64,000 nt of DNA, from positions 1-64,000 of the forward strand of contig NZ_MVFY01000013.1 in NCBI RefSeq assembly GCF_002042885.1, written 5' to 3'. The translations under genes and the position numbers were made by a program. Shown here one piece after another: positions 10,013 to 20,207 of the stretch; position 1 is the first letter of the stretch; every line of letters begins with the position of its first letter. The notes beneath the pieces are model-generated. The model had not been told where the DNA came from, made no database searches, and worked only from the letters and a program-made list of their open reading frames with translations. The stretch is from Citrobacter portucalensis (GTDB lineage Bacteria > Pseudomonadota > Gammaproteobacteria > Enterobacterales > Enterobacteriaceae).

Positions 10013-10786
10013 TTAAGCCAGAATACGCGTACCAATTGGCGTGCCGTTAAACAGCGCCGGAAGTTGCTCTGCATGACGCCAGGAGGCGATATCCACCGGA
10101 CGGCCCAGCGTACGCGCGGCATCCAGCGCTGCATTCACCTTCACGATCATGCCATCGGTAATAATGCCCTGTTCAATCAGCTGTTCCGCTTTCGCCGCGG
10201 TCATTTCGGCAATGCGCTGGCCTTTGCCATCCAGAATACCGCTCACATCAGAGAGCAGGATCAGATCCGCACCCAGCGTTGCCGCCAGCGCCGTTGCAGC
10301 CTGATCGGCATTCACGTTCATCAGCAGACCATCATCAGTGACACCAATAGAGCTCACTACCGGCAGAAAACCGCTTTCCAGCAGCGTGTTAATCAGCTTA
10401 GGCGAGCCCGGCTGCGCCAGTCCAACATGACCCAGTTCTTTATCGAGCGGCGTCACTTTTACGCTGTCGCCATCGCCAAGATACAGACCAACAGACGCGA
10501 TGTGATGCTTTTTCGCCCAGGCCAGCAAGGTTTTATTCGCCGTTCCCGCCAGGGCACCGGTAATAATGTCAATTTGATCGGCAGGCGTGACGCGCAGACC
10601 ATTTTTCTTTTTCACCGGCAGATTCAGCTGCTTCATCAGCTCGTCGACCACGCAGCCGCCGCCGTGCACAATGACCAGCGGACGCTGGTGCGACTCACGA
10701 TAATTCACCAGTGCGGTAAACAGACGCTCCAGCGCCTCTTCGCTATCCAGTAAAACGCCGCCCAGCTTGATAATTAATGGATTCAT
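10013..10786 (-). CDS. argB: acetylglutamate kinase
   Basis: ArgB phosphorylates N-acetyl-L-glutamate in arginine synthesis. The 257 residues match the E. coli enzyme. Amino-acid-kinase features are visible: [10 protein letters not shown] at the N-terminus, [11 protein letters not shown] for substrate binding, [17 protein letters not shown] and [13 protein letters not shown]. The start is [10 protein letters not shown]; upstream residues in the frame are inside argC. The gene begins 10 bp after the argC stop. Confidence 0.97.
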   Translation of the reverse strand: MNPLIIKLGGVLLDSEEALERLFTALVNYRESHQRPLVIVHGGGCVVDELMKQLNLPVKKKNGLRVTPADQIDIITGALAGTANKTLLAWAKKHHIASVGLYLGDGDSVKVTPLDKELGHVGLAQPGSPKLINTLLESGFLPVVSSIGVTDDGLLMNVNADQAATALAATLGADLILLSDVSGILDGKGQRIAEMTAAKAEQLIEQGIITDGMIVKVNAALDAARTLGRPVDIASWRHAEQLPALFNGTPIGTRILA

Positions 10787-10796
10787 TGTTGCACCC

Positions 10797-11801
10797 TTAA
10801 ATAAGAGACTGCGTTTGGGCAAAGCCAAAACGAATATTTGCGCACTGCATCGCCTGTGACGCCGCGCCTTTCAATAAGTTGTCTTCCGTCGCCACAACGA
10901 TCAGATGCTCACCCTGCACAGCAAACCCGATATCACAGAATGGTAATCCAACCACATTCTTCAGCGCTGGAACCCCTTTGTCATACAGACGCACCAGCGG
11001 TTTATCGCCATACGCCTGTTGCAGCGTCTGTGCTACCTGAGCATGAGTTACGCCCGCGTTAAGGCGGCAAGTGATAGTTTCCAGAATTCCGCGCGGGAAG
11101 TTGCCCAGATGTGGGGTGAAAATCACTTCAGCCCCCAGATGAGTGGCGATTTCCGGCTGGTGACGATGGGTAAACACGCCATACGGTTGCAGGCTTACTT
11201 CGCAAAAACTATTAGAGATAGCCGCTTTACGGCCCGCGCCGCTCACGCCGCTGGTCGCATTAATTACCGGCCACTGGCTGAGATCCAACAGCCCGGCGTC
11301 AATCAGTGGTTTCAGCGAAAGCTGCGCCGCCGTCGGGTAACAACCCGGCACAGCAATCAGATTCGCTTCTTTCAGTTGGTCTTCGTTCCATTCCGCCAGC
11401 CCGTAAACTGCCTGCTCCAGCAGATCGGGATGCTGATGGGTAAAACCATAATATTTTTCATAGAACGCGCCGTCATTTACGCGAAACGCGCCAGAGAGGT
11501 CAAACACCACGCAACCGGCCTGCAAAAACTGCGGAGCCAGGTCATGACTTACCTCATGAGCCGTTGCGAGGAACACAACATCCACCCCTGCGCTAAACTC
11601 GCTGATATCTGACATTGGCTGCAACGGTAAATCGACAATGCCTTTCAACTGCGGATGCAAATCGGAGATTAATTTTCCTGCATCATTGCTTTGCGCTGAG
11701 ACGGTCAAAGCGGTTATGGTCATATCAGGATGGCGATTTACATAGGTCACAAGCTCTGCGCCGGCATAGCCACTGGCGCCCACAATCAGCGTATTCAACA
11801 T
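10797..11801 (-). CDS. argC: N-acetyl-gamma-glutamyl-phosphate reductase
   Basis: ArgC reduces N-acetylglutamyl phosphate with NADPH. The 334 residues equal the E. coli length. The N-terminal NADP motif is [12 protein letters not shown] and the active-site cysteine is in VPGCYPTAA. It is the first gene of argCBH and is divergent from argE across an operator with ARG boxes. Confidence 0.98.
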   Translation of the reverse strand: MLNTLIVGASGYAGAELVTYVNRHPDMTITALTVSAQSNDAGKLISDLHPQLKGIVDLPLQPMSDISEFSAGVDVVFLATAHEVSHDLAPQFLQAGCVVFDLSGAFRVNDGAFYEKYYGFTHQHPDLLEQAVYGLAEWNEDQLKEANLIAVPGCYPTAAQLSLKPLIDAGLLDLSQWPVINATSGVSGAGRKAAISNSFCEVSLQPYGVFTHRHQPEIATHLGAEVIFTPHLGNFPRGILETITCRLNAGVTHAQVAQTLQQAYGDKPLVRLYDKGVPALKNVVGLPFCDIGFAVQGEHLIVVATEDNLLKGAASQAMQCANIRFGFAQTQSLI

Positions 11802-11887
11802 CGGGGCTGCTCACCTTCTTAGATTCTGTTGCCAGGTATAAGCCTTTATCACCTCACCTTACACTTGGTGGGTTTTATTACGCTCAA

Positions 11888-11936
11888 CGTTAATGTATTT
11901 TTATTCATAAATACTGCATGAATATTGATACTATCA
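11888..11936. promoter_or_regulatory. ARG boxes of the argE/argCBH operator
   Basis: Two ArgR-type imperfect palindromes are visible in tandem: TAATGTATTTTTATTCAT (11891-11908), and one within CTGCATGAATATTGATACT a few bases on. They overlap the two facing promoters, as in E. coli, so arginine-loaded ArgR should repress both directions. Confidence 0.85.
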
Positions 11937-11956
11937 TGACCCGAGGTGTGTCAACA

Positions 11957-13108
11957 ATGAAAAACAATTTACCGCCATTTATCGAGATTTACCGCGCTCT
12001 GATTGCCACGCCATCGATTAGCGCTACCGAAGAAGCGCTCGATCAAAGCAATGCAGGTTTAATCACTCTGTTGGCGGGCTGGTTTAAAGATTTAGGCTTC
12101 AATGTGGAGGTCCAGCCGGTTCCCGATACGCGAAATAAATTCAATATGCTGGCGAGCATTGGACAGGGCGCTGGTGGTCTGTTGTTGGCGGGCCATACCG
12201 ATACCGTACCCTTTGACGACGGACGCTGGACGCGCGATCCGTTCACCCTGACCGAGCATGACAATAAGCTCTATGGTTTGGGTACGGCGGACATGAAAGG
12301 CTTCTTCGCCTTTATCCTCGACGCGTTGCGTGATGTCGACGTCACGAAGCTGAAAAAGCCCCTCTACATTCTGGCCACTGCTGACGAAGAGACCAGCATG
12401 GCGGGAGCTCGCTACTTTTCTGAAACCACTGCTCTGCGCCCAGACTGCGCGATTATTGGCGAACCCACTTCACTGCAACCGGTTCGCGCACACAAAGGTC
12501 ATATCTCTAATGCGATACGCATTCTGGGACAATCGGGTCATTCAAGCGATCCGGCACGTGGCGTTAATGCGATTGAACTGATGCATGATGCCATCGGCCA
12601 TATCATGCATCTGCGCGATGACCTGAAAGCGCGCTATCACCATGATGCCTTTACCGTTCCGTATCCAACGTTAAATTTGGGCCACATCCACGGCGGCGAC
12701 GCCGCCAACCGAATCTGCGCCTGCTGCGAACTGCATATGGATATTCGCCCGCTACCGGGTATGACGCTAAACGATCTCAATGGGTTACTTAACGAAGCGC
12801 TGGCCCCTGTCAGCGAACGCTGGCCGGGTCGCCTGACCATATCGGAACTGCATCCACCGATTCCAGGCTATGAGTGTCCACCTGACCATCAACTGGTAGA
12901 GGTGGTTGAGAAACTGCTGGGCGCACAGACTGAAGTGGTGAACTACTGCACCGAAGCGCCATTTATCCAGACGCTTTGCCCGACGCTGGTATTGGGTCCA
13001 GGTTCTATTAATCAGGCGCATCAGCCGGATGAATATCTGGAAACACGCTTTATTAAGCCAACTCGCGAATTAATCACCCAGGTTGTGCATCATTTCTGCT
13101 GGCATTAA
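11957..13108 (+). CDS. argE: acetylornithine deacetylase
   Basis: ArgE hydrolyses N-acetylornithine to ornithine. The 383 residues equal the E. coli length. M20-family metallopeptidase motifs are present: [15 protein letters not shown] with metal-binding His and Asp, GTADMKG, and ADEETSMAG with the catalytic glutamate pair. The start MKNNLPPF matches E. coli; the frame is open 13 codons further up, into the ARG-box operator. It is divergent from argCBH and followed by a strong terminator. Confidence 0.97.
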   Translation: MKNNLPPFIEIYRALIATPSISATEEALDQSNAGLITLLAGWFKDLGFNVEVQPVPDTRNKFNMLASIGQGAGGLLLAGHTDTVPFDDGRWTRDPFTLTEHDNKLYGLGTADMKGFFAFILDALRDVDVTKLKKPLYILATADEETSMAGARYFSETTALRPDCAIIGEPTSLQPVRAHKGHISNAIRILGQSGHSSDPARGVNAIELMHDAIGHIMHLRDDLKARYHHDAFTVPYPTLNLGHIHGGDAANRICACCELHMDIRPLPGMTLNDLNGLLNEALAPVSERWPGRLTISELHPPIPGYECPPDHQLVEVVEKLLGAQTEVVNYCTEAPFIQTLCPTLVLGPGSINQAHQPDEYLETRFIKPTRELITQVVHHFCWH

Positions 13109-13115
13109 CTGCTTA

Positions 13116-13156
13116 TCACCCCGCTAATCCTTTAGTGGTAAGCGGGGTGATTTTTT
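13116..13156 (+). terminator. argE intrinsic terminator
   Basis: A ten-base stem TCACCCCGCT/AGCGGGGTGA is followed by six Ts. Confidence 0.93.
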
Positions 13157-13377
13157 AACATTTCCATAAGCAACGCTTATTTGATTGGATGTGAATTAAA
13201 TAACGTAAATTCACGGCATTTATTCGTTTGCTGAACCGATTTCGCAGCAATTGACGTCACGTGTTTTACGTGGCTTTATAAAAGACGGCTAAAAAGTTAA
13301 GTCCGCAAGATTTCGCGTGATAGTCAGGCGTGAAAGATACAGGACATATTCAAAATAGATGGGGTGTCTGGGTTAAT

Positions 13378-16029
13378 ATGAACGAACAATATTCCGCGTT
13401 GCGTAGTAATGTCAGTATGCTCGGCAAAGTGCTGGGAGAGACCATCAAGGATGCGCTGGGAGAGAACATTCTTGATCGCGTAGAAACAATTCGTAAGCTG
13501 TCCAAATCATCTCGCGCTGGCAATGAAGTTAATCGCCAGGAATTGCTCACCACACTGCAAAATCTGTCTAACGACGAGCTGCTGCCGGTTGCCCGCGCAT
13601 TTAGCCAGTTCCTGAACCTGGCCAACACCGCCGAGCAATACCACAGCATTTCGCCAAAAGGCGAAGCAGCCAGCAACCCGGAAGTGATTGCTCGCACTCT
13701 GCGTAAACTGAAAGAGCAGCCCAACCTCAATGACGCCACCATCAAGAAAGCCGTAGAATCACTCTCTCTGGAGCTGGTACTCACCGCCCACCCGACCGAG
13801 ATCACTCGTCGTACGCTGATCCATAAAATGGGTGAAGTGAATGCCTGCCTCAAGCAGCTTGATAACAAAGACCTCGTCGATTATGAACGCAACCAACTGA
13901 TGCGCCGTCTGCGTCAGCTCATTGCCCAGTCCTGGCATACGGATGAGATCCGCAAGCTGCGCCCAAGCCCGGTTGATGAAGCCAAATGGGGTTTCGCGGT
14001 AGTTGAAAACAGCCTGTGGGAAGGTGTACCAAACTACCTGCGCGAGCTGAATGAACAACTGGAAGAGCATCTGGGTTATAAGCTGCCGGTTGATTTTGTC
14101 CCGGTTCGATTTACTTCCTGGATGGGCGGTGACCGTGATGGTAACCCGAACGTAACGGCAGATATCACCCGTCACGTGCTGCTGCTCAGCCGCTGGAAAG
14201 CAACAGATCTGTTCCTGAAAGACATCCAGTTTCTGATTTCTGAGCTTTCAATGGTGGATGCCACGCCGGAGCTGATGGCGCTGGTAGGCGAAGAAGGCGC
14301 AGCTGAACCTTATCGCTATCTGATGAAAACCTTGCGTTCTCGTCTGATGGCAACTCAGGCCTGGCTTGAAGCCCGTCTGAAAGGCGAGAAATTGCCGAAA
14401 CCTGCGGGACTGCTCACCCAAAACGAACAGCTTTGGGACCCGCTATACGCGTGCTACCAGTCTCTGCAGGCCTGTGGCATGGGTATTATCGCCAATGGCG
14501 AATTGCTCGACACCCTTAGGCGCGTGAAGTGTTTCGGTGTGCCGCTGGTGCGTATTGATATTCGTCAGGAAAGCACCCGTCATACTGAAGCCCTGGGCGA
14601 ACTGACCCGTTATCTGGGCATTGGCGACTACGAAAACTGGTCGGAAGCGGATAAACAGGCTTTCCTGATCCGCGAACTGAATTCCAAGCGTCCGCTCCTG
14701 CCGCGTAACTGGGAACCGAGCAACGACACCCGTGAAGTGCTCGACACCTGTCGGGTCATTGCCGAAGCCCCATATGGCTCCATTGCCGCCTATGTTATCT
14801 CGATGGCGAAAACTCCGTCGGATGTGCTGGCCGTGCATCTGCTGCTGAAAGAAGCCGGAATTGGTTTTGCTATGCCGGTCGCTCCGCTATTTGAAACGCT
14901 GGACGACCTCAACAATGCCGATGACGTCATGTCTCAACTTTTAAATATCGACTGGTACCGCGGCTTTATTCAGGGCAAACAGATGGTCATGATTGGCTAT
15001 TCTGATTCCGCAAAAGACGCGGGCGTGATGGCGGCCTCCTGGGCGCAATACCAGGCTCAGGACGCGCTAATCAAAACCTGCGAAAAAGCCGGTATCGAAC
15101 TGACGCTGTTCCACGGTCGCGGTGGTTCCATTGGTCGCGGCGGCGCGCCTGCACATGCGGCGCTACTCTCTCAACCGCCGGGCAGCCTGAAAGGCGGTCT
15201 GCGCGTGACAGAACAAGGGGAGATGATCCGCTTTAAGTACGGCCTGCCGGAAGTGACCATCAGCAGCCTGTCGCTGTATACCGGAGCAATTCTGGAGGCC
15301 AACCTGTTACCACCGCCAGAACCGAAAGATAGCTGGCGTCATATCATGGATGAGCTTTCCGATATTTCCTGCGAGCTCTATCGTGGATATGTGCGTGAAA
15401 ACAAAGACTTCGTCCCTTATTTCCGCTCAGCGACACCGGAGCAGGAACTGGGTAAACTCCCGCTCGGTTCACGTCCGGCAAAACGCCGTCCGACCGGCGG
15501 GGTAGAGTCTCTGCGCGCCATTCCGTGGATCTTCGCCTGGACGCAGAACCGCCTGATGCTCCCGGCCTGGCTGGGTGCAGGTACCGCGCTGCAAAAAGTG
15601 GTTGAAGACGGCAAGCAAAGCGAACTTGAAGCCATGTGCCGCGACTGGCCATTCTTCTCCACACGCCTTGGCATGCTGGAAATGGTTTTCGCGAAAGCAG
15701 ACCTGTGGCTGGCAGAGTATTACGATCAGCGCCTGGTCAAAAAAGATCTGTGGCCGTTGGGTGCAGAGCTACGCCAACGCCTGGCAGCAGATATCGATGT
15801 CGTACTGGCGATTGCCAACGACTCACATTTGATGGCCGACCTGCCGTGGATTGCCGAGTCCATTCAGTTAAGAAATATTTATACTGACCCGCTGAACGTA
15901 TTACAGGCAGAGCTGTTACACCGCTCACGCCTGGCGGAAGAGCAAGGCAATGCACCGGACCCACGCGTGGAACAAGCATTGATGGTCACAATCGCTGGTG
16001 TCGCCGCTGGTATGCGTAATACTGGCTAA
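13378..16029 (+). CDS. ppc: phosphoenolpyruvate carboxylase
   Basis: Ppc carboxylates PEP to oxaloacetate to refill the TCA cycle. The 883 residues equal the E. coli enzyme. The two PROSITE-like regions are visible: [13 protein letters not shown] with the catalytic histidine, and [11 protein letters not shown]. The glycine-rich [14 protein letters not shown] loop and the conserved C-terminal RNTG tail are also present. The start is placed at [10 protein letters not shown]; an upstream in-frame ATG (13330) would add 16 residues not found in the family. Confidence 0.98.
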   Translation: MNEQYSALRSNVSMLGKVLGETIKDALGENILDRVETIRKLSKSSRAGNEVNRQELLTTLQNLSNDELLPVARAFSQFLNLANTAEQYHSISPKGEAASNPEVIARTLRKLKEQPNLNDATIKKAVESLSLELVLTAHPTEITRRTLIHKMGEVNACLKQLDNKDLVDYERNQLMRRLRQLIAQSWHTDEIRKLRPSPVDEAKWGFAVVENSLWEGVPNYLRELNEQLEEHLGYKLPVDFVPVRFTSWMGGDRDGNPNVTADITRHVLLLSRWKATDLFLKDIQFLISELSMVDATPELMALVGEEGAAEPYRYLMKTLRSRLMATQAWLEARLKGEKLPKPAGLLTQNEQLWDPLYACYQSLQACGMGIIANGELLDTLRRVKCFGVPLVRIDIRQESTRHTEALGELTRYLGIGDYENWSEADKQAFLIRELNSKRPLLPRNWEPSNDTREVLDTCRVIAEAPYGSIAAYVISMAKTPSDVLAVHLLLKEAGIGFAMPVAPLFETLDDLNNADDVMSQLLNIDWYRGFIQGKQMVMIGYSDSAKDAGVMAASWAQYQAQDALIKTCEKAGIELTLFHGRGGSIGRGGAPAHAALLSQPPGSLKGGLRVTEQGEMIRFKYGLPEVTISSLSLYTGAILEANLLPPPEPKDSWRHIMDELSDISCELYRGYVRENKDFVPYFRSATPEQELGKLPLGSRPAKRRPTGGVESLRAIPWIFAWTQNRLMLPAWLGAGTALQKVVEDGKQSELEAMCRDWPFFSTRLGMLEMVFAKADLWLAEYYDQRLVKKDLWPLGAELRQRLAADIDVVLAIANDSHLMADLPWIAESIQLRNIYTDPLNVLQAELLHRSRLAEEQGNAPDPRVEQALMVTIAGVAAGMRNTG

Positions 16030-16040
16030 CGACCCCTCTC

Positions 16041-16070
16041 GTCGCCTTCGTGCTATTGTATGAAGGCGAC
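16041..16070 (+). terminator. hairpin downstream of ppc
   Basis: A perfect nine-base stem GTCGCCTTC/GAAGGCGAC with a 12-base loop starts 12 bp after the ppc stop. There is no clear T run, so termination efficiency is uncertain. Confidence 0.5.
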
Positions 16071-16102
16071 GGCAAAAACTGCTGTCCTAACCGCTTCTTT
16101 TT

Positions 16103-16145
16103 CAATATATTCCCGCCTGAATATATTCACTCCATGAATATATCA
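16103..16145. repeat. three spaced GAATATATTC-type repeats upstream of eptC
   Basis: CAATATATTC (16103-16112), the perfect palindrome GAATATATTC (16119-16128) and GAATATATCA (16136-16145) occur at 16- and 17-bp steps, about 100 bp before eptC. A further perfect inverted repeat CACGATC/GATCGTG lies at 16155-16172. The spacing suggests a multi-site operator, which is inference only. Confidence 0.6.
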
Positions 16146-16238
16146 ACAACAAAACACGATCCTAAGATCGTGATGCTTCAGTTCCTCTTAATGTTTAGTC
16201 GCTACTCTTGGCGCTACGATTAAAGACAGGCTCACATT

Positions 16239-17972
16239 ATGCAATCCTTACAACTCCAGTCTAAACCCGCCTTTAGCTGGAAAGCCCTGGGTTGGGCGCT
16301 CCTCTATTTTTGGTTTTTTTCCTCATTACTGCAGGCCGTTATCTATTTTAGTGGCTACAGCGGATCTACCGGTTTACGCGACTCCTTGCTGTTTAGTTCG
16401 CTGTGGTTGATTCCGGTATTCTTATTTCCAAACCGTATCCGCATTATTGCTGCCGTGATAGGCGTGGTGTTATGGGCGGCCTCGCTGGCTGCTCTGAGCT
16501 ATTACGTCATCTACGGGCAAGAGTTCTCGCAAAGCGTTCTGTACGTAATGTTTGAAACCAATGCGAACGAAGCCAGCGAATATCTGAGCCAATATTTCAG
16601 CCTGAAGATTGTCTTAATTGCGCTGGCCTATACAGCTGTGGCAATTCTGCTATGGACACGTCTGCGTCCTGTGCATATTCCATCACCCTGGCGCTATCTG
16701 GTGTCGTTTGCACTGTTATACGGATTGATTCTGCATCCGATGACAGTGAACACATTTATCAAACATAAGCCGTTTGAAAAAACGTTGGATGGTCTCGCCT
16801 CACGCATGGAGCCTGCCGCACCGTGGCAGTTCATCTCCGGGTATTATCAGTATCGTCAGCAGTTGACCGCGCTGAATAGCCTGCTGAATGAGAACAATGC
16901 CCTGCCACCGCTGGCCAACTTTAAAGACAACTCCGGTGATGCGCCGCGTACGCTGGTACTGGTGATTGGCGAGTCAACGCAACGTGGCCGCATGAGCCTG
17001 TACGGTTACCCACGCGAAACAACGCCTGAACTGGATGCGCTGCATAAATCCGATCCTAACTTCACCGTGTTCAATAATGTCGTGACCTCCCGTCCGTACA
17101 CCATTGAAATCCTGCAGCAGGCGCTGACCTTTGCCAACGAGAAGAACCCGGATCTGTATCTGACCCAGCCATCCCTGATGAACATGATGAAACAGGCGGG
17201 TTATAAAACCTTCTGGATCACCAATCAGCAGACAATGACTGCCCGCAACACCATGCTGACGGTGTTCTCTAAGCAGACAGATAAGCAGTTCTATATGAAC
17301 CAGCAGCGTACCCAAAGTGCGCGCGAATATGACAGCAACGTGCTGGCGCCATTTAAAGAAGTACTGGCTGACCCTGCACCGAAAAAGTTCATCATCGTTC
17401 ACCTGCTGGGTACGCATATTAAGTACAAATTCCGTTACCCGGATGGTCAGGGTAAGTTCGACAATAATATCGACAATGTGCCCGCTGGCCTGAGTAACGA
17501 TGAGCTGGAAGCTTACAACGATTACGACAGCGCGAATGTCTACAATGACCATATCATTGCCAGTCTGATCAAAGACTATAAAGCGACCGATCCGAACGGC
17601 TTCCTGCTGTACTTCTCCGATCATGGGGAAGAGGTATACGATACGCCACCGCATAAAACGCAGGGTCGTAATGAAGACAACCCAACGCGTCATATGTATA
17701 CGGTGCCGTTCCTGCTGTGGACCTCGGAAAAATGGCAGGCTGCACACCCGCGTGACTTCTCACAGGATGTGAATCGTAAATACAGCAGCTCAGAGCTTAT
17801 CCACACCTGGTCTGATTTAGCGGGCTTCACCTATGATGGTTTCGATCCAACTCGTGCCATTACCAGCCCACAGTTCAAAGAAACGACCCGCTGGATTGGC
17901 AACCCGTACAAAAAGAATGCCCTGATTGATTACGATACCCTGCCTTACGGCGATCAAATCGGTAATCAGTAA
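16239..17972 (+). CDS. eptC: phosphoethanolamine transferase for LPS core heptose
   Basis: EptC (formerly YijP) transfers phosphoethanolamine to heptose I of the LPS core; this is inner-membrane work with a periplasmic active site. The 577 residues equal the E. coli length. The N-terminal third has about five membrane segments. The alkaline-phosphatase-fold catalytic domain shows VIGESTQRGRMSLYGYPRETTP, with the nucleophile threonine region, and metal-binding SDHGEEVYD. It follows ppc on the same strand with a 209-bp gap that holds unusual repeats. Confidence 0.95.
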   Translation: MQSLQLQSKPAFSWKALGWALLYFWFFSSLLQAVIYFSGYSGSTGLRDSLLFSSLWLIPVFLFPNRIRIIAAVIGVVLWAASLAALSYYVIYGQEFSQSVLYVMFETNANEASEYLSQYFSLKIVLIALAYTAVAILLWTRLRPVHIPSPWRYLVSFALLYGLILHPMTVNTFIKHKPFEKTLDGLASRMEPAAPWQFISGYYQYRQQLTALNSLLNENNALPPLANFKDNSGDAPRTLVLVIGESTQRGRMSLYGYPRETTPELDALHKSDPNFTVFNNVVTSRPYTIEILQQALTFANEKNPDLYLTQPSLMNMMKQAGYKTFWITNQQTMTARNTMLTVFSKQTDKQFYMNQQRTQSAREYDSNVLAPFKEVLADPAPKKFIIVHLLGTHIKYKFRYPDGQGKFDNNIDNVPAGLSNDELEAYNDYDSANVYNDHIIASLIKDYKATDPNGFLLYFSDHGEEVYDTPPHKTQGRNEDNPTRHMYTVPFLLWTSEKWQAAHPRDFSQDVNRKYSSSELIHTWSDLAGFTYDGFDPTRAITSPQFKETTRWIGNPYKKNALIDYDTLPYGDQIGNQ

Positions 17973-17977
17973 CAGTC

Positions 17978-18057
17978 TGCCGGATGCGCTACGCTTATCC
18001 GGCCTACAGCTCGCAAAGACTTGTAGGCCGGATAAGGCATTAGCCGCCATCCGGCAA
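17978..18057. repeat. BIME between eptC and yijO
   Basis: Two convergent REP units are present: GCCGGATGCGCTACGCTTATCCGGCCTAC and GTAGGCCGGATAAGGC...GCCATCCGGC. Confidence 0.88.
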
Positions 18058-18123
18058 TAATCGCTTGAGGGCGATTGTTTTCAACGTTACTGTTTCCCTG
18101 TCTGCTGCCTGCAAGGGATTAAC

Positions 18124-18984
18124 ATGTATCACGACATCAGCCACCTGCTCTCTCGCCTGATCAACGGCCCCACACCGCTGCGGCAGATTTACTTTGCCAG
18201 CACCAGTAGCTCAACGCCGGAACTGGCGTATCAGGTCGATTTTCCCCGACTGGAGATTGTGCTGGAAGGTGAATTCACCGATAACGGTGTTGCTGGTGCA
18301 TCCGCGACGTTACAGCCTTGCGATGCCTTGTTCGTTCCGGCTGGTGGCTGGAACTTTCCACAGTGGCTCACACCGGTGACCACGCTCAGTATCTTATTTG
18401 GCAAACAGCAACTGGGTTTTAGCATCGTTCAGTGGGACGGTAAGCAATATCAAAACCTTACCCGCCAGCACGTCGCGCGGCGTGGACCGCGTATTGGCTC
18501 ATTCCTGCTGCAAACGCTCAATGAAATGCAGATGCAGCCGCAGGAGCAGCAAACCGCCAGGCTAATCGTTGCAAGCTTACTGAGCCACTGCCGCGATCTG
18601 CTCGGCAGCCAGATCCAAACCGCATCACGCAGCCAGGCGCTTTTCGAAGCCATTCGCAACTATATTGACGAACGCTACGCTTCACCGCTCACCCGAGAAT
18701 CCGTCGCGCAGGCGTTCTACATCTCACCCAATTATCTTTCCCACCTTTTTCAAAAAACGGGCGCTATCGGTTTTAACGAATACCTGAACCACACGCGACT
18801 GGAACACGCAAAAACGCTGTTGAAGGGTTACGAATTGAAGATTAAAGAGGTGGCGCACATTTGTGGGTTTGTTGACAGCAACTACTTCTGCCGCCTGTTT
18901 CGCAAAAATACCGAACGTTCACCATCAGAATACCGTCGGCAATACCACAGCCAATTGACGGAGAAAGAAGCTAATCCAGAGTAA
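18124..18984 (+). CDS. yijO: AraC-family transcriptional regulator YijO
   Basis: This 286-residue protein carries a cupin-like N-terminal domain and a C-terminal AraC/XylS DNA-binding domain. The two helix-turn-helix units fall near 187-210 (LTRESVAQAFYISPNYLSHLFQ) and 240-262 (IKEVAHICGFVDSNYFCRLF). The ligand is unknown. It is adjacent to the frw/pfl cluster, and its stop overlaps the convergent frwD stop by 14 bp. A role in regulating that cluster is plausible from context only. Confidence 0.9.
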   Translation: MYHDISHLLSRLINGPTPLRQIYFASTSSSTPELAYQVDFPRLEIVLEGEFTDNGVAGASATLQPCDALFVPAGGWNFPQWLTPVTTLSILFGKQQLGFSIVQWDGKQYQNLTRQHVARRGPRIGSFLLQTLNEMQMQPQEQQTARLIVASLLSHCRDLLGSQIQTASRSQALFEAIRNYIDERYASPLTRESVAQAFYISPNYLSHLFQKTGAIGFNEYLNHTRLEHAKTLLKGYELKIKEVAHICGFVDSNYFCRLFRKNTERSPSEYRRQYHSQLTEKEANPE

Positions 18985-19327
18985 GATGTGTGTGCTGTGG
19001 CGCTGAAAGCAGCTTTCGCACGGCGCTCATCACCCGCTGCGGCTCACGCAGAAATGCGCTAATGCCCGACTGAACGTATCGGCTCTGCGTAAAACGCTCT
19101 GCTCCTGCCAGTTCAATATCAGTAATGAGCAACACCACATCAGCGCGGTTAATATCCTCTTCCGTCAGGCGATTTTCGGTACCCAGTGCCCCTTGAGTTT
19201 CGATCTTGATGCTCCATTTTTCCTGCTGGCAAAGTTTCTCCAGCCGCTCAGCTGCCATATAGGTATGGGCTACGCCGCTTACGCACGCGGTGACAGCAAC
19301 CAGATATCGTACAGGTGCGATGGTCAT
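18971..19327 (-). CDS. frwD: fructose-like PTS enzyme IIB component
   Basis: FrwD is a 118-residue IIB-fructose domain. The phosphorylated cysteine is in VTACVSGVAHTYMAAE, close to the N-terminus. In the PTS it receives phosphate from a IIA domain and passes it to sugar bound to IIC. It resembles FrwB (22572-22892), making two separate IIB proteins in one cluster. It starts one base after the pflC stop. The sugar is unknown. Confidence 0.93.
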   Translation of the reverse strand: MTIAPVRYLVAVTACVSGVAHTYMAAERLEKLCQQEKWSIKIETQGALGTENRLTEEDINRADVVLLITDIELAGAERFTQSRYVQSGISAFLREPQRVMSAVRKLLSAPQHTHLTLD

Positions 19328-19328
19328 A

Positions 19329-20207
19329 CTATCCTCCTACTGTTACCTGAAATCCGGCGCATTCTGCCATCTTACGTATAATATCCACCTCTTGCGCTGT
19401 CGGTACGGGCACTTCTTTCATCAACCAGGGCAAACCGAGCAGGCTGTATTTGGGCTCGCCATATTGATGAAACGGTAGCAGGTGTACCTGTTTTATGCCT
19501 AGTGATGACAACATCGTCAACACATGCTGCGTGTTATCTGAATTCATCGTAAAGCCCGGAATCAGCGGCAGGCGAGGTATGACATTAACCCCTTCCTCCA
19601 CCAATAGCCGTAAATTCGCCAGTACACGCGGTAGGTTCATGTTGATGACCTCACGAGCCAGATCTCCATCCATTATTTTGAGGTCGAACAACACCTCATC
19701 ACACTCTTTTGCCAGCGATAACAAGCGACCGGCCGGCGCATCGCCAGCCGTTTCAATTGCACAGCGCACATCCCAGCGCCGCAGACGTTGCAGGAACCGT
19801 GTGGCAAAGGGCGCTTGCATCAGCACTTCACCGCCGGAAAGCGTTACCCCCCCACCAGAAGAGCGAAAGAAAATATCATCTTTCATCACTTCACGTTCCA
19901 GCTCGTCCAACGTGATATCACGACCAATACGTTCAAACGCCCCAGAGGGACACTCGTCGGCATCACGCAGACAGGGTGTACAGTGCAGACATTTACTCTC
20001 CCGCCGTACCGTTTCAATACGTGGTGAGAGTGATTCCGGGTTAGCACACCAAGGGCAGGTATGCGGACAGCCTTTAAAAAAGACGACCGTACGAATACCC
20101 TGCCCATCATTCAGTGAGTAACGCTGAATGTTGAATATACGCGCGACTTCCTCGCCTCGTGGGTCAATTACCTCACAGTTGATGCGCGGTGCGGCGAATG
20201 ATGTCAT
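19329..20207 (-). CDS. pflC: glycyl-radical enzyme activating enzyme
   Basis: PflC is a radical-SAM activase expected to install the glycyl radical on PflD. The 292 residues equal the E. coli length. The radical-SAM cluster motif is GCPHTCPWC (CX3CX2C). An added ferredoxin-like stretch with CLHCTPCLRDADEC indicates a second iron-sulfur region, as in activases of dehydratase-type glycyl-radical enzymes. TSGGGVTLSGGE-like sequence for SAM binding is present. The start MTSFAAPRIN lies within pflD, giving a 35-bp overlap and probable translational coupling. Confidence 0.94.
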   Translation of the reverse strand: MTSFAAPRINCEVIDPRGEEVARIFNIQRYSLNDGQGIRTVVFFKGCPHTCPWCANPESLSPRIETVRRESKCLHCTPCLRDADECPSGAFERIGRDITLDELEREVMKDDIFFRSSGGGVTLSGGEVLMQAPFATRFLQRLRRWDVRCAIETAGDAPAGRLLSLAKECDEVLFDLKIMDGDLAREVINMNLPRVLANLRLLVEEGVNVIPRLPLIPGFTMNSDNTQHVLTMLSSLGIKQVHLLPFHQYGEPKYSLLGLPWLMKEVPVPTAQEVDIIRKMAECAGFQVTVGG

